Below, one piece after another: positions 42,747 to 53,668 of a stretch of DNA of 64,000 nt. Source of the stretch: Lineus longissimus (lineage: Eukaryota; Nemertea; Pilidiophora; Heteronemertea; Lineidae); NCBI RefSeq assembly GCF_910592395.1, contig NC_088310.1:1867501-1931500 (forward strand), in the 5' to 3' direction. Position numbers and translations under genes: made by a program. The first letter of the stretch is position 1, and each line of letters starts with the position of its first letter. Under the pieces are notes generated by a model. That model ran no database searches. It had not been told where the DNA came from and worked only from the letters and a program-made list of their open reading frames with translations.

Positions 42747-42988
42747 TTTGATGTCTTTGTATGTTGTTTTGGAACTTTTCTGCTCAAAGATCAAAAATGC
42801 ATTGCGCAATGTACATCTAACGTAAGTGAGATATGTTTGTTTAAGTTTTAACATCCGATAACCAATAAATAATATACCGGACACAATTCATAAGTTATCT
42901 ATGACATAAACATAGAAAATAGTTACGTCAAATTATTTGTTATTTTCTGAAAAGGTAATTTTGCGACATTTTTATTTCCTGAAACAAA
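42747..42988. promoter_or_regulatory. Bidirectional promoter between ARL2 and RPS6KC1
   Basis: Only 242 bp separate the two start codons in head-to-head orientation, so both promoters and 5' UTRs must lie here or overlap. The stretch is AT-rich, with no canonical TATA at the expected distance for either gene. This suits housekeeping-type divergent transcription. Confidence 0.65.
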
Positions 42989-45900
42989 ATGGCTGCAAAA
43001 TCTGACAATTTTGTTCGCTGCTTCGATGTTTCAGACCCACAAAAGCATCCCAAGGGTCACACAATTTATAAAGTTACATTTAAAGTGAGTTTACATTAGG
43101 ATCCAACTATTGAAACCAAAATAAATAGGTTTTAAAGCGTAATTGTCGAGCTATAGACGAATATGTTGAGGCATCTGGCATTCTGAAATTCTAATTCTAA
43201 TTCTAATGAAATTTGTAAATTGACCAAGACTTAGAAGAGGGCAAGGAGGATTGTCATTAGTATGCCTTCACTCTTTGCCATCCATACAAGTAGGACTCTG
43301 GGTCCATCCGTCAACCCTCTCATCATATTGAAAAAGTTGGCCCATCCCCTCTGCTCCGAGTCCGAGGGACAGGCGACTGATTGACGTTGCTCCACTTGTC
43401 TGTTTTACACACAGTTCACAGTGTGCATTTATGATTATTCCAGTCTTTTCGGGAATGTTTGACAAACCATGTCTCCTTTTCTTTCAGAAATTTTCGAAGA
43501 AAACAACTGACCTAGTGGAAGAGGTGAGAGCATTACTTTTACGACTTCGACTAGGCCTATATGTACCTGGAGGATAGACCACATTCAAAAGTCGGCCAGG
43601 GGGTAATGCTTGGTGCCCTCCCCTTTTCCTTGCTGCCCTTGAAATGTTCCTACACTAAGGCAGTTTTTTCTTCATTAATTTCCTTCTGAAGTGTGCCTTT
43701 TTCTCAAAACTAGCAAAAATACCCTTATCTTAAAAAAATGGTGTGTGCTTTTGAAATGAACCATGAGTCTGCATCATCAGTTTAGATTCTGGCAGTAAGA
43801 AGAAGAAAGAATGGACGGTAACTGCATGATACACTTTGTGTTTACAGCGATCTAGCAATTTAAGTACATGTATTTCCTTTCCTTTTACTTCAGATTTTGA
43901 TTTGGAAACGCTACAACGATTTCAAAAAGTTATACAAAATACTCAGTGATTGGCATCGAAAGCTGCAGAAACACGATGACTTTCCTCCCTTTGCTAGAGC
44001 CACAGTCTTTGGTAGGTTCATATTTTAGTGCTACAAGAAAAAAGGCTAGGGAATTACTGTAAATAATCATTTGGAATTACTCTTGGACAGCTGTGGCTGT
44101 AGAAAAAAATCAATATTTCAAAACTGCAATTCAAAATCGCAATTCAGTTATTGATACATGTACTTTGTATAACAGTATTGTATTTCCCATAACTTATGTT
44201 GGAACTGACGTCCTGGGAGTGCATGGAGAGTGTGAGTGTTATGCTCTACCAAATAAAAGATTATATGAAGATTGTCATATCCTTGGCCTTGACTAGTGTT
44301 GGACATCTTGGCGGTTTTAGGTTGGTATGTGAGATTATATTTACTTTGAATTTCAATTTCATCGATAGAGCAATCTGTCTGTCTGTGTTGTAGTTGTGAC
44401 TGACATATTGTGTCTGTCATAAGGAATGTCTGTCATGAAGAGGAAGCAGCCAGTGATTTCAACCTTGTCTGATGCACCTTTCTTCTGTCATGATGATAGA
44501 AATGACTCATCAGCTTTCTTTTCTAATAATTTCAGGACGGTTTGAAGATGCTGTGATAGAGGAGAGACGCCACTGTGCCTTTGAAATTCTAGCATTTGCG
44601 GGCAGTCATCACCACCTGTACAGGCATCCTGCTTTCCTGAAATTCTTTGAGGTGAATTCTCTAGTTGATATCTTGTTCAGTGTTTCTTTGTTGATGTATA
44701 AAATAGGTACATTTCATTGTCATAATTAGAGTCTTTTTAACATTCAAAGGTGGTCTAATTGAAAGAGTGAATTGTCCAGAATGAAATAGTTTGAATAGTT
44801 AACATAGTTCCTGTTAATGTGATCAGTTGGTCACACCGGTGCACCATTCTGGGAAGCTTAAGTAAGCTCAACCTTCATAACATCAACCTAAACTCTTGCA
44901 TGAACTTGGTTTTTTAAAATTTTTCTCTCAGGGAGGTGAAAAAGTTGATCCTAACCGTGAGATTAATAAGATTGAAGTTCTCCTGCCCCAGCGACAACAT
45001 CTGGCCAGAAGGTACAGCTCCGATTCCCTGACAACCACAGATACTGCATCCACATCAGCTGTAGATGAAAATCCTCCGGAGGAAAACAAGTTAGTATCAT
45101 AAACACTAAAATACTGTAAACCCCAAAAATTTGTGTGCCTTTTGCATTCAGGTTTGAAAATAATTACAAAGTATATAGCCACGAAAGAGAAAATGCAGAA
45201 TTACCGGGTAATCTCATTTTAATTCTTGTTTTAGTTTGATGACCAAAATTGTCTACCTAATGACAATTAGTGAATGGTGAATTTGTTGAAATTTTAATCA
45301 TTTGATGCTTCATTAAGGGTCAGCTTTTTGATTTTATTTCCATCTTTCGTTCATTCCAGGGAGGACGATCTTGGTGGAGTGTGGCAATATCGACAGTCCA
45401 TGGACAATATAAGTCTCAACTCAAATGAACTTGGAGGCAGCGAGGAAGACACGGACTTCACTGATGAGTCGGCTCTTAGTACGCCACTCCCCGACAGCGA
45501 CATGTCATTCTTCGATCCAATCATTGAGGCCCCAGAAGCCGGTATGACGGGACAGGAATTCAGTAACACGTGGCTGTTGTCGGCTATGAGCGTTTGTGCC
45601 GAACTTGAGGATAAGTCAGCTGAGCCCTCTCCCCAACACCAGCCGATGGATGCACAGATTTTGAGTAGTAAGGATATGATGGCTAAAGAACTTGAAGAGA
45701 TGCTGTTCATAACTAGAACAACGGAAAATGAGGCAATTGATTCATCAGATTCATCTTTCCAACCTGCTCTTCAGCAACCCCAAGTTTCCGATTCGTCAAC
45801 TTCTCAAAATCAAAGTGCTTCTAATTCTAAAGTTCTTTCTAAGGCTAAGAATGTTCTGTCTCGGACAATGGAAGTGATAGCTAATCGTAGCCGCGCGGTG

Positions 45901-48900
45901 TCAGCAGACAGTGTGTCCACCATGGACCTGGGCGGGAGGGAAGACTATATCTACCAAGCAGCCAGCCAGATCTGTTCGGCCCAGGAATGTGAAGCAAATG
46001 GGAATTACGAGATGGCGTTTGGCAACTATAAGAATGGTGTGGCAATATTACTTAAGGGCGTGCAAGGTAAGAAAATCTTTATAATTCGGAGGTACACATC
46101 TAGAGTATTTGAAAAATCTGGCTCGTCACTATGCTGATACACAGAATGTTGTTGGCTGTAATGTGTTGAAGTATAGAAGGAAATAGAATGCAGTTGATTG
46201 TGACTAAACAGCTTAACTCGCAGCCTTGTAGCAGACAAACTTGTGAGAGGAACAGCAGTCCTTGAATGAACTTTGATAGAAGGAAAACTTACATGTTTCA
46301 GGTGATGTGAACAAAGCTCGCAGAGAAGCTGTGAGAAAGAAAACAGCCCAGTATCTACTCAAAGCAGAAGATCTCTACAATAGACATCTGAAACCCAAGA
46401 TAGATGATGAGCATAGATGGGGAGTAAGTGAATTATTGCCCTAAAAGTTTCCTATTTTGTTAAGAAAACCACTTGGCTCTTTGCCTGTATGAACAACACC
46501 TTTAAAGTCAACTAAACCCGCCAACTACTAACACTGTGTGTTATTTCAGCATAACAGTAAACTCTCGCCTCCATCGGACCTTGACCCCGGCATAGCCTTT
46601 CTCCAAGGACCGACATCAGAATTGAAGAACTACCGAGTGTTGGGTATTGTTGATGATGTCATGCTCGTCTTGGATAAGAATACCGAGAACACTTATGTTA
46701 TGAAGGTGAGACATTTGAAGTTGGCATACTGTCCTTGGCACAAACATGTTAGAAAGAGTACTACTACTATTAGAGATTTTGTTTTGGTTAAAGGAATTGA
46801 TACGGAACTGGAGTTATTGGTTGTCTCACCTAATACCACGAAGGTGGAGCTCAAAGTTGGCCTTCAGAAAGGTTTCTGGATAAGGCGTTTTGCAACAGTA
46901 CAGTTCTACGACAACAGTATATAAGGTGCCATATAAAAACTTAAATTTAACTTTTTACTTGTATAAAATGACCAAGGACGGTAATACTCTGACATTGTGC
47001 ACTTTCTGCTTTCAGACTTTGGCCAAATCAGCTGGGATCGTGCAACCTTCAAAGAAGAATATCATCCCACCCAATATTCCATACATGGTTCGCCTCTATC
47101 GTTTCTACGAGACAGACTGTAGCATCCATTTGCTCCTCCAGCATGCTAGTGGTGGCAAACTCTGGAACTACATCAGTTCCTACTTGAATCAAAATCTAGG
47201 TGATGAAAAGAGGGACCGGCAGTTTGAAAACCTGGCGGATAATGTCTACACCGGACATAAAGTCATGGATACAGACACTGATTATCATGACAATATTATG
47301 AGTGTTCCAGTTAGCCATGATGACACAGATGGCTCTAGTACGCTTGATATTGAGTGCAGTACCAGTTATGCAGAACTGATGAAAGTCTACAGGTCTGAGA
47401 GCGTCAATGAAGGTTTAGATCCGGATGTTCACTTGAAATCGGATACGTCAGATGTCACGTCATCATCCGTGACAACAGTCTCTGGATACAGGACGGAAAG
47501 TGTCAAAAGCTCCAACTTTGAGTTGTCACCAGAGACAGGTGAAGTCGTTAAGAAGTCCTCTGGTCCTCAACTACAGAGTTTCTCATCTTTGGATGATGTT
47601 TCTTTCTCTAGTGATGCAGCGGGCCTCACCCCCGTCACTCCCCCTGTTGGTGCTAACATGTTTTCAGATATTCTAAGCGGCGCTGCGACTAAACCTGGAC
47701 TGGAGAATTACAGCATCGCCAGTATTGATAGCGATCGTCGGCATAGTAGCACACCAAGTTGGAATGATTTGGAATCCGGTGATACCTCGGTTCGACAGGT
47801 TGAGAGTTCCCCTATTCTCCCCAAGGCTCCCAGTAGAGACATTGACCACCAAGAGGATGTACGTTTGTCTCCTGTTCGTAAGTACAGTTTAGAAGGTTTC
47901 TTAGATGACATTCCCGAAAATGACGATATTTGTGATAATATAATTCAGTTAGATAGCGAGGGGCGTGAGGTTAGAAGAAAGGGTAGCTGTGATATCCCTC
48001 TGAAGGGTGAAAGTGGTGCTAGTTCTGGTGTCGTTGAACCAGACGATGGTTTACCAAGTACAAAGGAACTGGTATCAAATGCACGGCAGTTGCTTAGGTC
48101 TGTTGATGAGACTTTGAAGGGGAAAGATGTTGGCCCTGTTGAGGGTGGCAATCTGGTTGCGGGCAGTCAGGAAAATGAGAACAAAGAAGAAAAACGTGTG
48201 TCTACGTTTGATGATGTGTTTGTTGCGAACAAAAGTGATCAATGTGAAGGGGATCTTGTTCCTGATGAGGACAAGATGTCTGAGGACTCGAGTGAACCTT
48301 GTATTTACGATTATAGCAAACCTGTTGGTGCTGACAGTGATAGCCTATTATCTGCCGATTCAAACAAATTACTTGCCCAGCCGGAAGAAGAGATGGACCT
48401 GGATGCTGGACATTTATCAAGTGATATGGAGTACAAGAAAGTCACCAATGCCATAACTTACAGCTTCTTAGAGGAAAGCGGTAGCACCATGATAGCATCA
48501 TCACCAAGCGACACACACTCCCGGACTAGTTCTGTTCTAAGAGGACAGGAGGCGCTAATCGTAAAACAAGCCAAACCAAGTAAATTGGAAAGATCTTCCT
48601 CTAATGAGAGTGGCGAGAGACGGTTCAGTTTAGGTTCGCTCTCTAAACCTAGGAAGCGCCACTTGTCATCTGTATTTAGTCAGTTGGACCAGGTATCTTC
48701 TGTGAGAGATTCCCAGGCGAACCTTCCTGAGTCGTGTGTGCGGCAATGGGGTGCAGAGATCGTATGTGCAATCGACAAGCTTCATTCTCTTGGAATAATG
48801 TGCAGGTATGTTGACCTTGTATCATCTAAAAACTTGTTTAACAGTTGCATTCTTTGTTCATATTTATATTCAATCCACACTGTACAGACAGAGAAAATCT

Positions 48901-50232
48901 GATTTCGCACAATGAACCTTACCAAGTATTTGGACTATACGTGCATGCAATCTTACCAGCCTTGTTCCCCTCCTAAAAGCCACACATTTTTCTTTCAGGG
49001 ACTTGCGACCTGACAACATTCTACTTGGAGAACGTGGCCATATCTTGTTGACATACTTTAGTTCATGGATCGAGGTTCAGAGGGAGGTGCATGCAGATGC
49101 CTTGGAAGGATTATATTGTGCCCCAGGTGAGCAGTATTAGCTGAGGAATGGTTGAAATGCAAGCTTGATACAACTTTGCAAGCCACTCACAGGATTCTTA
49201 AAAGTGTGAATAAAGGTTCCATCTCCATCTCTTTGAATAAGGGCCCAATGGTGGCCTGACTGTCATTCTCCCTTTGGAGTGGGCTTCCATCAGGATGGTC
49301 CAGTCGGCAGATAAGATTGATAGGTTATAACATTACCTGAACAAGGAGTCCTTTTCAAAGCTTATCTTACCCCATGCCACACTTTGAGTTTTGATTGACT
49401 TTCCTTGGTTTGTTCCAGAACTATGGGTTTTCACTGAGTCTGTCTCACCTGCCTGTGACTGGTGGAGCTTTGGTGCTGTACTCTTTGAGTTGTTAACATG
49501 CAAGGTAGGATCATTGTCGTGTTGTTCTCTTGCCTTGATGATGCCATGTGGCACATAGGCCATCATTAAAGCTCCCACATCTTCTGGTACTCCACACGTA
49601 CTTCAATGAAATAACATGTTGTACATGTAAGTAACCTGTTTGATTGTGTTTCAGGCGTTACATTCTTGTCATCCGAGCGGGATCAACTCTCACACCCAGC
49701 TCAACATTCCTGATCACGTATCTGCCGAGGGACAATCAATTCTCAAAGAGGTAAGAAACTTTCAAGGAAACCACATGCCTAGGCTCAGAAAGTGGTTAGA
49801 GTGTCAGGCTTGTAATCAGGAGGCAGTGGATTTGACTCCCAGGGCGGAAGGATCACCTATTACCTCTACATTGCTTCGGCCTTCGAATGAGATGTAAATA
49901 AACCCTGCTAACACCTCTATGGAGGAAAAGATATTCCCTGGAGTATAACAGCTCCAAGTGCTATTGTGAACACTGAAGAAAATGAACATGCCTGGGCTTC
50001 TATTGGTGATGTGGTCCCATAAGATTGCAGCTATTTGAGGATGTCTTTCATGCTCGGCTCCCCACCCAATATTTCTTTACCCATCTCATCACAATGTTTT
50101 GACCATTTTCAGTTGCTATGCTACCACGCAAATGAGCGACTTGGTTCTGGTATGAGTGGTGCTGATGAGGTGAAAATGCATCCTTTCTTCCATGGCATTA
50201 ATTGGGCAAACATTTACTCCACCGGCATGTAA
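42989..50232 (+). CDS. RPS6KC1: RPS6KC1-like PX-MIT-pseudokinase protein, 13 exons
   Basis: Exons are 42989-43084, 43488-43523, 43894-44011, 44536-44651, 44932-45089, 45360-46066, 46302-46423, 46550-46705, 47016-48805, 48999-49126, 49419-49504, 49655-49750 and 50113-50232 (TAA), giving 1242 residues. Residues about 8-122 are a PX domain (HPKGHTIYKVTFK, WKRYNDFKKLYK, FPPFARATVFGRFE, VIEERR). About 367-445 is an MIT domain (EANGNYEMAFGNYKNGVAIL). The kinase-like domain begins near 470 and is split by about 500 low-complexity residues, resuming near 1075. HRD reads CRD (CRDLRPDNILL) and DFG is replaced by TYF, as in the human protein, so it is a predicted pseudokinase. The C-terminus ends HPFFHGINWANIYSTGM. 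The family binds PI3P on early endosomes and interacts with sphingosine kinase. Orthology is clear; symbol by similarity. Confidence 0.95.
49775..49990 (+). mobile_element. tRNA-derived SINE in RPS6KC1 intron 12
   Basis: GGCTCAGAAAGTGGTTAGAG resembles a pol III A box, CTTGTAATC an anticodon loop and GGATTTGACTCCC a B box, at tRNA-like spacing. Both stems have decayed and a non-tRNA tail of about 140 bp follows. A diverged relative lies in RGS22 intronic DNA near 57.6 kb. It is not a functional tRNA because acceptor pairing is absent. Confidence 0.6.
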
Positions 50233-51029
50233 GCGTCTACGTGGCCGTCTCTCGGAGGAAGGGATATTCGGAGGAGCCTTCCCTGTTCTGTACTGAAGCG
50301 TGGGTGCTCCTCTTGTGATTCTAGACTGCAGTGGATGTGAGAGGAGAGACACATGTTTCTGATGCAATCACAGACAGCTGTTCCCAAACTCTGAGGCCGC
50401 GGTATATCAGATCTGGGCTTCTTCAAATGGCACGGACTGTTAGTGTTACAATCTACCCTTTTAATATGCCAAGTTGTGCCTTGCACAGGTTATGGAGTCA
50501 TAGAACAATCCCTCAGTTAGCTAATCACTACTTAACTACTTAACAAAATCAAAGCTTTAAATGTGCATTGGCATTGGACTACGTGAAACATTGTCAGTTG
50601 GTGTAACAGTCATTTTCTAATGTTGAGGTTCTTGTGTACTGCAAATAGAAATTGAATAGCCTAAATGGTCTCCATGCTAGTTTCCACATGTTGTATGTGG
50701 CTTCTTTAATTTAACATTATACATGTAAAGGAAAAGTGACACACTCGAGAGAGCCTTGATGTCTGAAGCCTGTACTTGATTCATGTACATATTTATTCTG
50801 ATGAAAATCACTTGATGTCTATTTGGTATACTTACTTGTTTTTAAATAAAATGACAACTTTTCTGAACAATTGGTATTCTTTATTCTAATCGTCCCTGAT
50901 GAATCTGTGGTGATATGAATGAAGTATGATATTTGCTTCCAAAAGCATTTTCTAGCCTTGATTCATATCGCCTGACATGACTTGTGACTGTCATAGTGAT
51001 GTCATTTTCACTGGAGACAATGACTGGAT
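50233..51029 (+). other. RPS6KC1 3' UTR and flank
   Basis: Runs from the stop codon to the AATAAA at 50845-50850 and then to the start of the 127-bp minisatellite. No other gene is visible. Confidence 0.6.
50845..50850 (+). terminator. Polyadenylation signal of RPS6KC1
   Basis: AATAAA lies 613 bases past the stop codon in an AT-rich context (TTTTTAAATAAAATGAC). It is the first canonical hexamer in the 3' flank. Confidence 0.6.
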
Positions 51030-51965
51030 GTTCTGGACATCCTGTCTCCAAGATGGGATCTTCACAAGACGACTACTACTGACCACTCAAAACCTGGACA
51101 TACTGTCTCCTGGATGTACCTTCAAAGTGCATCAGCCATTACTACTGTCCATGAGACACCTGGACATGCTATCAACAGGATGGGATCTTCATAAGACGGC
51201 AACTGCTGTCCTCTAGATGCCTGGACATACTGTCTCCTGGATGTACCTTCAAAGTGCAACAGCCACTACTGCTGTCCTTGAGACACCTGGACATGCTGTC
51301 ACCAGGATGGAATCTTCAGAAGACAGCAACTGCTGTCCTCTAGATGCCTGGACATACTGTCTCCTGGATGTTACTTCAAAGTGCAACAGCAACTGCTACT
51401 GTCCTTGAGACACTTGGATATGCTATCACCAGGATGGGATCTTCATAAGACAACAACTGCTGTCCACTAGATGCCTGGACATACTCTCTCCTGGATGTAA
51501 CTTCAAAGTGCATCAGCCATTACTACTGTCCATGAGACACCTGGACATGCTATCAACAGGATGGGATCTTCATAAGACAGCAACTGCTGTCCTCTAGATG
51601 CCTGGACATACTGTCTCCTGGATGTTACTTCAAAGTGCAACAGCAACTGCTACTGTCCTTGAGACACCTGGACATGCTGTCACGAGGATGGGATCTTCAT
51701 AAGACAACAACTGCTGTCCTCTTGATGCCTGGACATTTTTCTCCTTTGTGTACCTTCATATTACAAGCATCTACCATTCTCCAGGCACCTGACATCCTAT
51801 CTGCAGGATATAACATTCATTGTACATCCACCAACCGTCCTTTAATGTCTGGACATCCTACTTCCCGGATGCTTCTTCAATGTATAACAAGAACCGTCCT
51901 CTTGACACCTAGACAGCTTTCTCCAGGATGTACCTTCATATTACAACTATGTATCATCCTCTTAG
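51030..51965. repeat. 127-bp minisatellite, about 6 full copies plus decayed edge
   Basis: The word CCTGGACATACTGTCTCCTGG recurs in slightly varied form at 51093, 51220, 51347, 51474 and 51601, and in a decayed copy at 51728, always 127 bp apart. Each unit is itself two related halves of about 63 bp: one with CTGTCTCCTGGATGTACCTTC, the other with ATGCTATCACCAGGATGGGAT. The units therefore evolved by duplication of a dimer. Copies beyond 51728 lose regularity. Confidence 0.95.
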
Positions 51966-52069
51966 ACTCCCATGTCAGGCCATAGTCATCTCAAGCAGTC
52001 TTCCAATGTTAGAGCGAGGGATGAGACTGATCAACTGTGTCCTGTGTGTACTGTCCTATAGACAGCTAG

Positions 52070-52500
52070 CTCTTGGCGATAGTGTATTTGGGAACACTCC
52101 ATCGTGAAGACAGATTAGTGCTATAGCAATTGGGGGAACATTCCATCTTGAAGACTGATAAGTGCTAGCTAACAAGTTTGACATGACAGAGAGATAGCTT
52201 TGGATGGATGATGGTGTTGGGGGAACAAGCTATCACAAAGACAGATCAGTGGTAGCTCTGGGAAATGGTGTAGTAGGGAACAATCCATTTTAAGGACGGA
52301 TCAGTGCCAGCTAATGTCTATGACATGATAGACAATGGTGTATTCCAGAAACAATCCGTCTTTGAAGACATATCAGTGTCAGCTCTGGTGTACAGGGGAA
52401 CAATCCATCTTGAAAACAGATGAGTGCTGGCTCTGGGCACTGGTGCATTGGGGAACTATCCATCCTGAAGGCATATTGGTGCCAGCTAGTGACTTGCATT
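52070..52500. repeat. Degenerate minisatellite, unit roughly 55-110 bp
   Basis: Variants of GGGGAACAATCCATCTTGAAGACAGAT, each followed by CAGTGCTAGCT-like sequence, recur about seven times with uneven spacing. The copies differ by many substitutions and indels, so this is older than the 127-bp array beside it. Confidence 0.7.
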
Positions 52501-52681
52501 GGACATGAGGGGTGCAAATGACTCTGCTGGTGGGAAAGATGAAATCTCCGATTTTGGTGAACTCGCAAAACGGCATTTCTTCCCTTGACACCTACCAAGG
52601 TTACATCACATTTGACATCATCAGAAATCAGCAACAAAACAAGTTCCGAAGACATAAATATTCTTACAAACTGGAATCATT

Positions 52682-52687
52682 TTTATT
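52682..52687 (-). terminator. Candidate polyadenylation signal of RGS22
   Basis: The minus strand reads AATAAA about 980 bases past the proposed RGS22 stop codon. The interval 52688-53668 then forms the 3' UTR; nothing else is recognisable in it. Another hexamer occurs near 52784. Confidence 0.4.
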
Positions 52688-53668
52688 TCATGATCAATTA
52701 ATTTCTCATCCAAAAGGAACAATGATGGAATGTGAGAAGTGGCTATTTACAAAAATTCTTTACAAATTTACAACACATACAAATTTATTTTGACTTCAAG
52801 GCAACAACTTGTACTGCCTCAACGAGATTGTGTTACTACAGGTATATTAGTTTTACAAGGTATATCATCAGGTGAGGGTCAAGTAGGATTTTGTTAAACA
52901 CTGATACATGTATTTGGAAAAGAATTGAAAATTTACAAGATTTTGCAGATTGGTAATCCCCGTCAAGATACTGAGCAGGATCCACTATGAATATACATGA
53001 TTAATTCAACCTAAAAGGATGTGATCTATTTTATAAATACAAAGCTGGGCTCAGGTGTTAAACAAGCAACTTTGTCACATTAAGACAGTGGCATCAACTT
53101 GGCAATAAGTCTAAAAGGACATAACTGAAGGAGATGATGTCAGCGTCAGTGACAAACTTTGCTTTGAAGACCCAGACCCAGTATCATAATATTTGGCAAA
53201 AATGACCGTCCTTATAGCAATCAAAGGACAAAGCAACTGCGAGAAGAACTGCCAAATATCACAGGTCAAAATAAATAGCATATATTTACAAAGAGACAAA
53301 TAAACTTATCACAGAAAACAGACACCGCTGCACAAATATAAAGCAAAGTCTTGTCATTTCTCCAACATCCATCTGGCGATGCACAAATTGACAGACAGTA
53401 GGGATGATGCTGTCACCTGTAAACTGTATCAGCCCTTGAGGGACACCTCCACCATGTTAGCAAAGACGATGAAAGCCTCCACTTCTAAGATTACCTGCCT
53501 GGCCAGATGGCATTCTGAAGAAGACCATCAAATCTTCAGCCATCTCATTCTCCACCAATCACATGAACAGTTCAACGCCATTTACGTTTTAACTAAGTTG
53601 TCGACCCCCCCTCCCCCAATAGTGTCCATGTTCTCCTGGAGTTCCAAGCTCCGGCAAATGTCGCACAC

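Noticed and set aside
46538-46924. 128-codon frame as a separate gene
   Set aside because: Its first half is RPS6KC1 exon 8. The rest is read-through into intron 8 past a good GTGAGA donor. It is kept only as a possible retained-intron form.
49775-49850. tRNA-Thr(TGT) gene
   Set aside because: A- and B-box words are present, but the acceptor and T stems do not pair, and a SINE-like tail follows.
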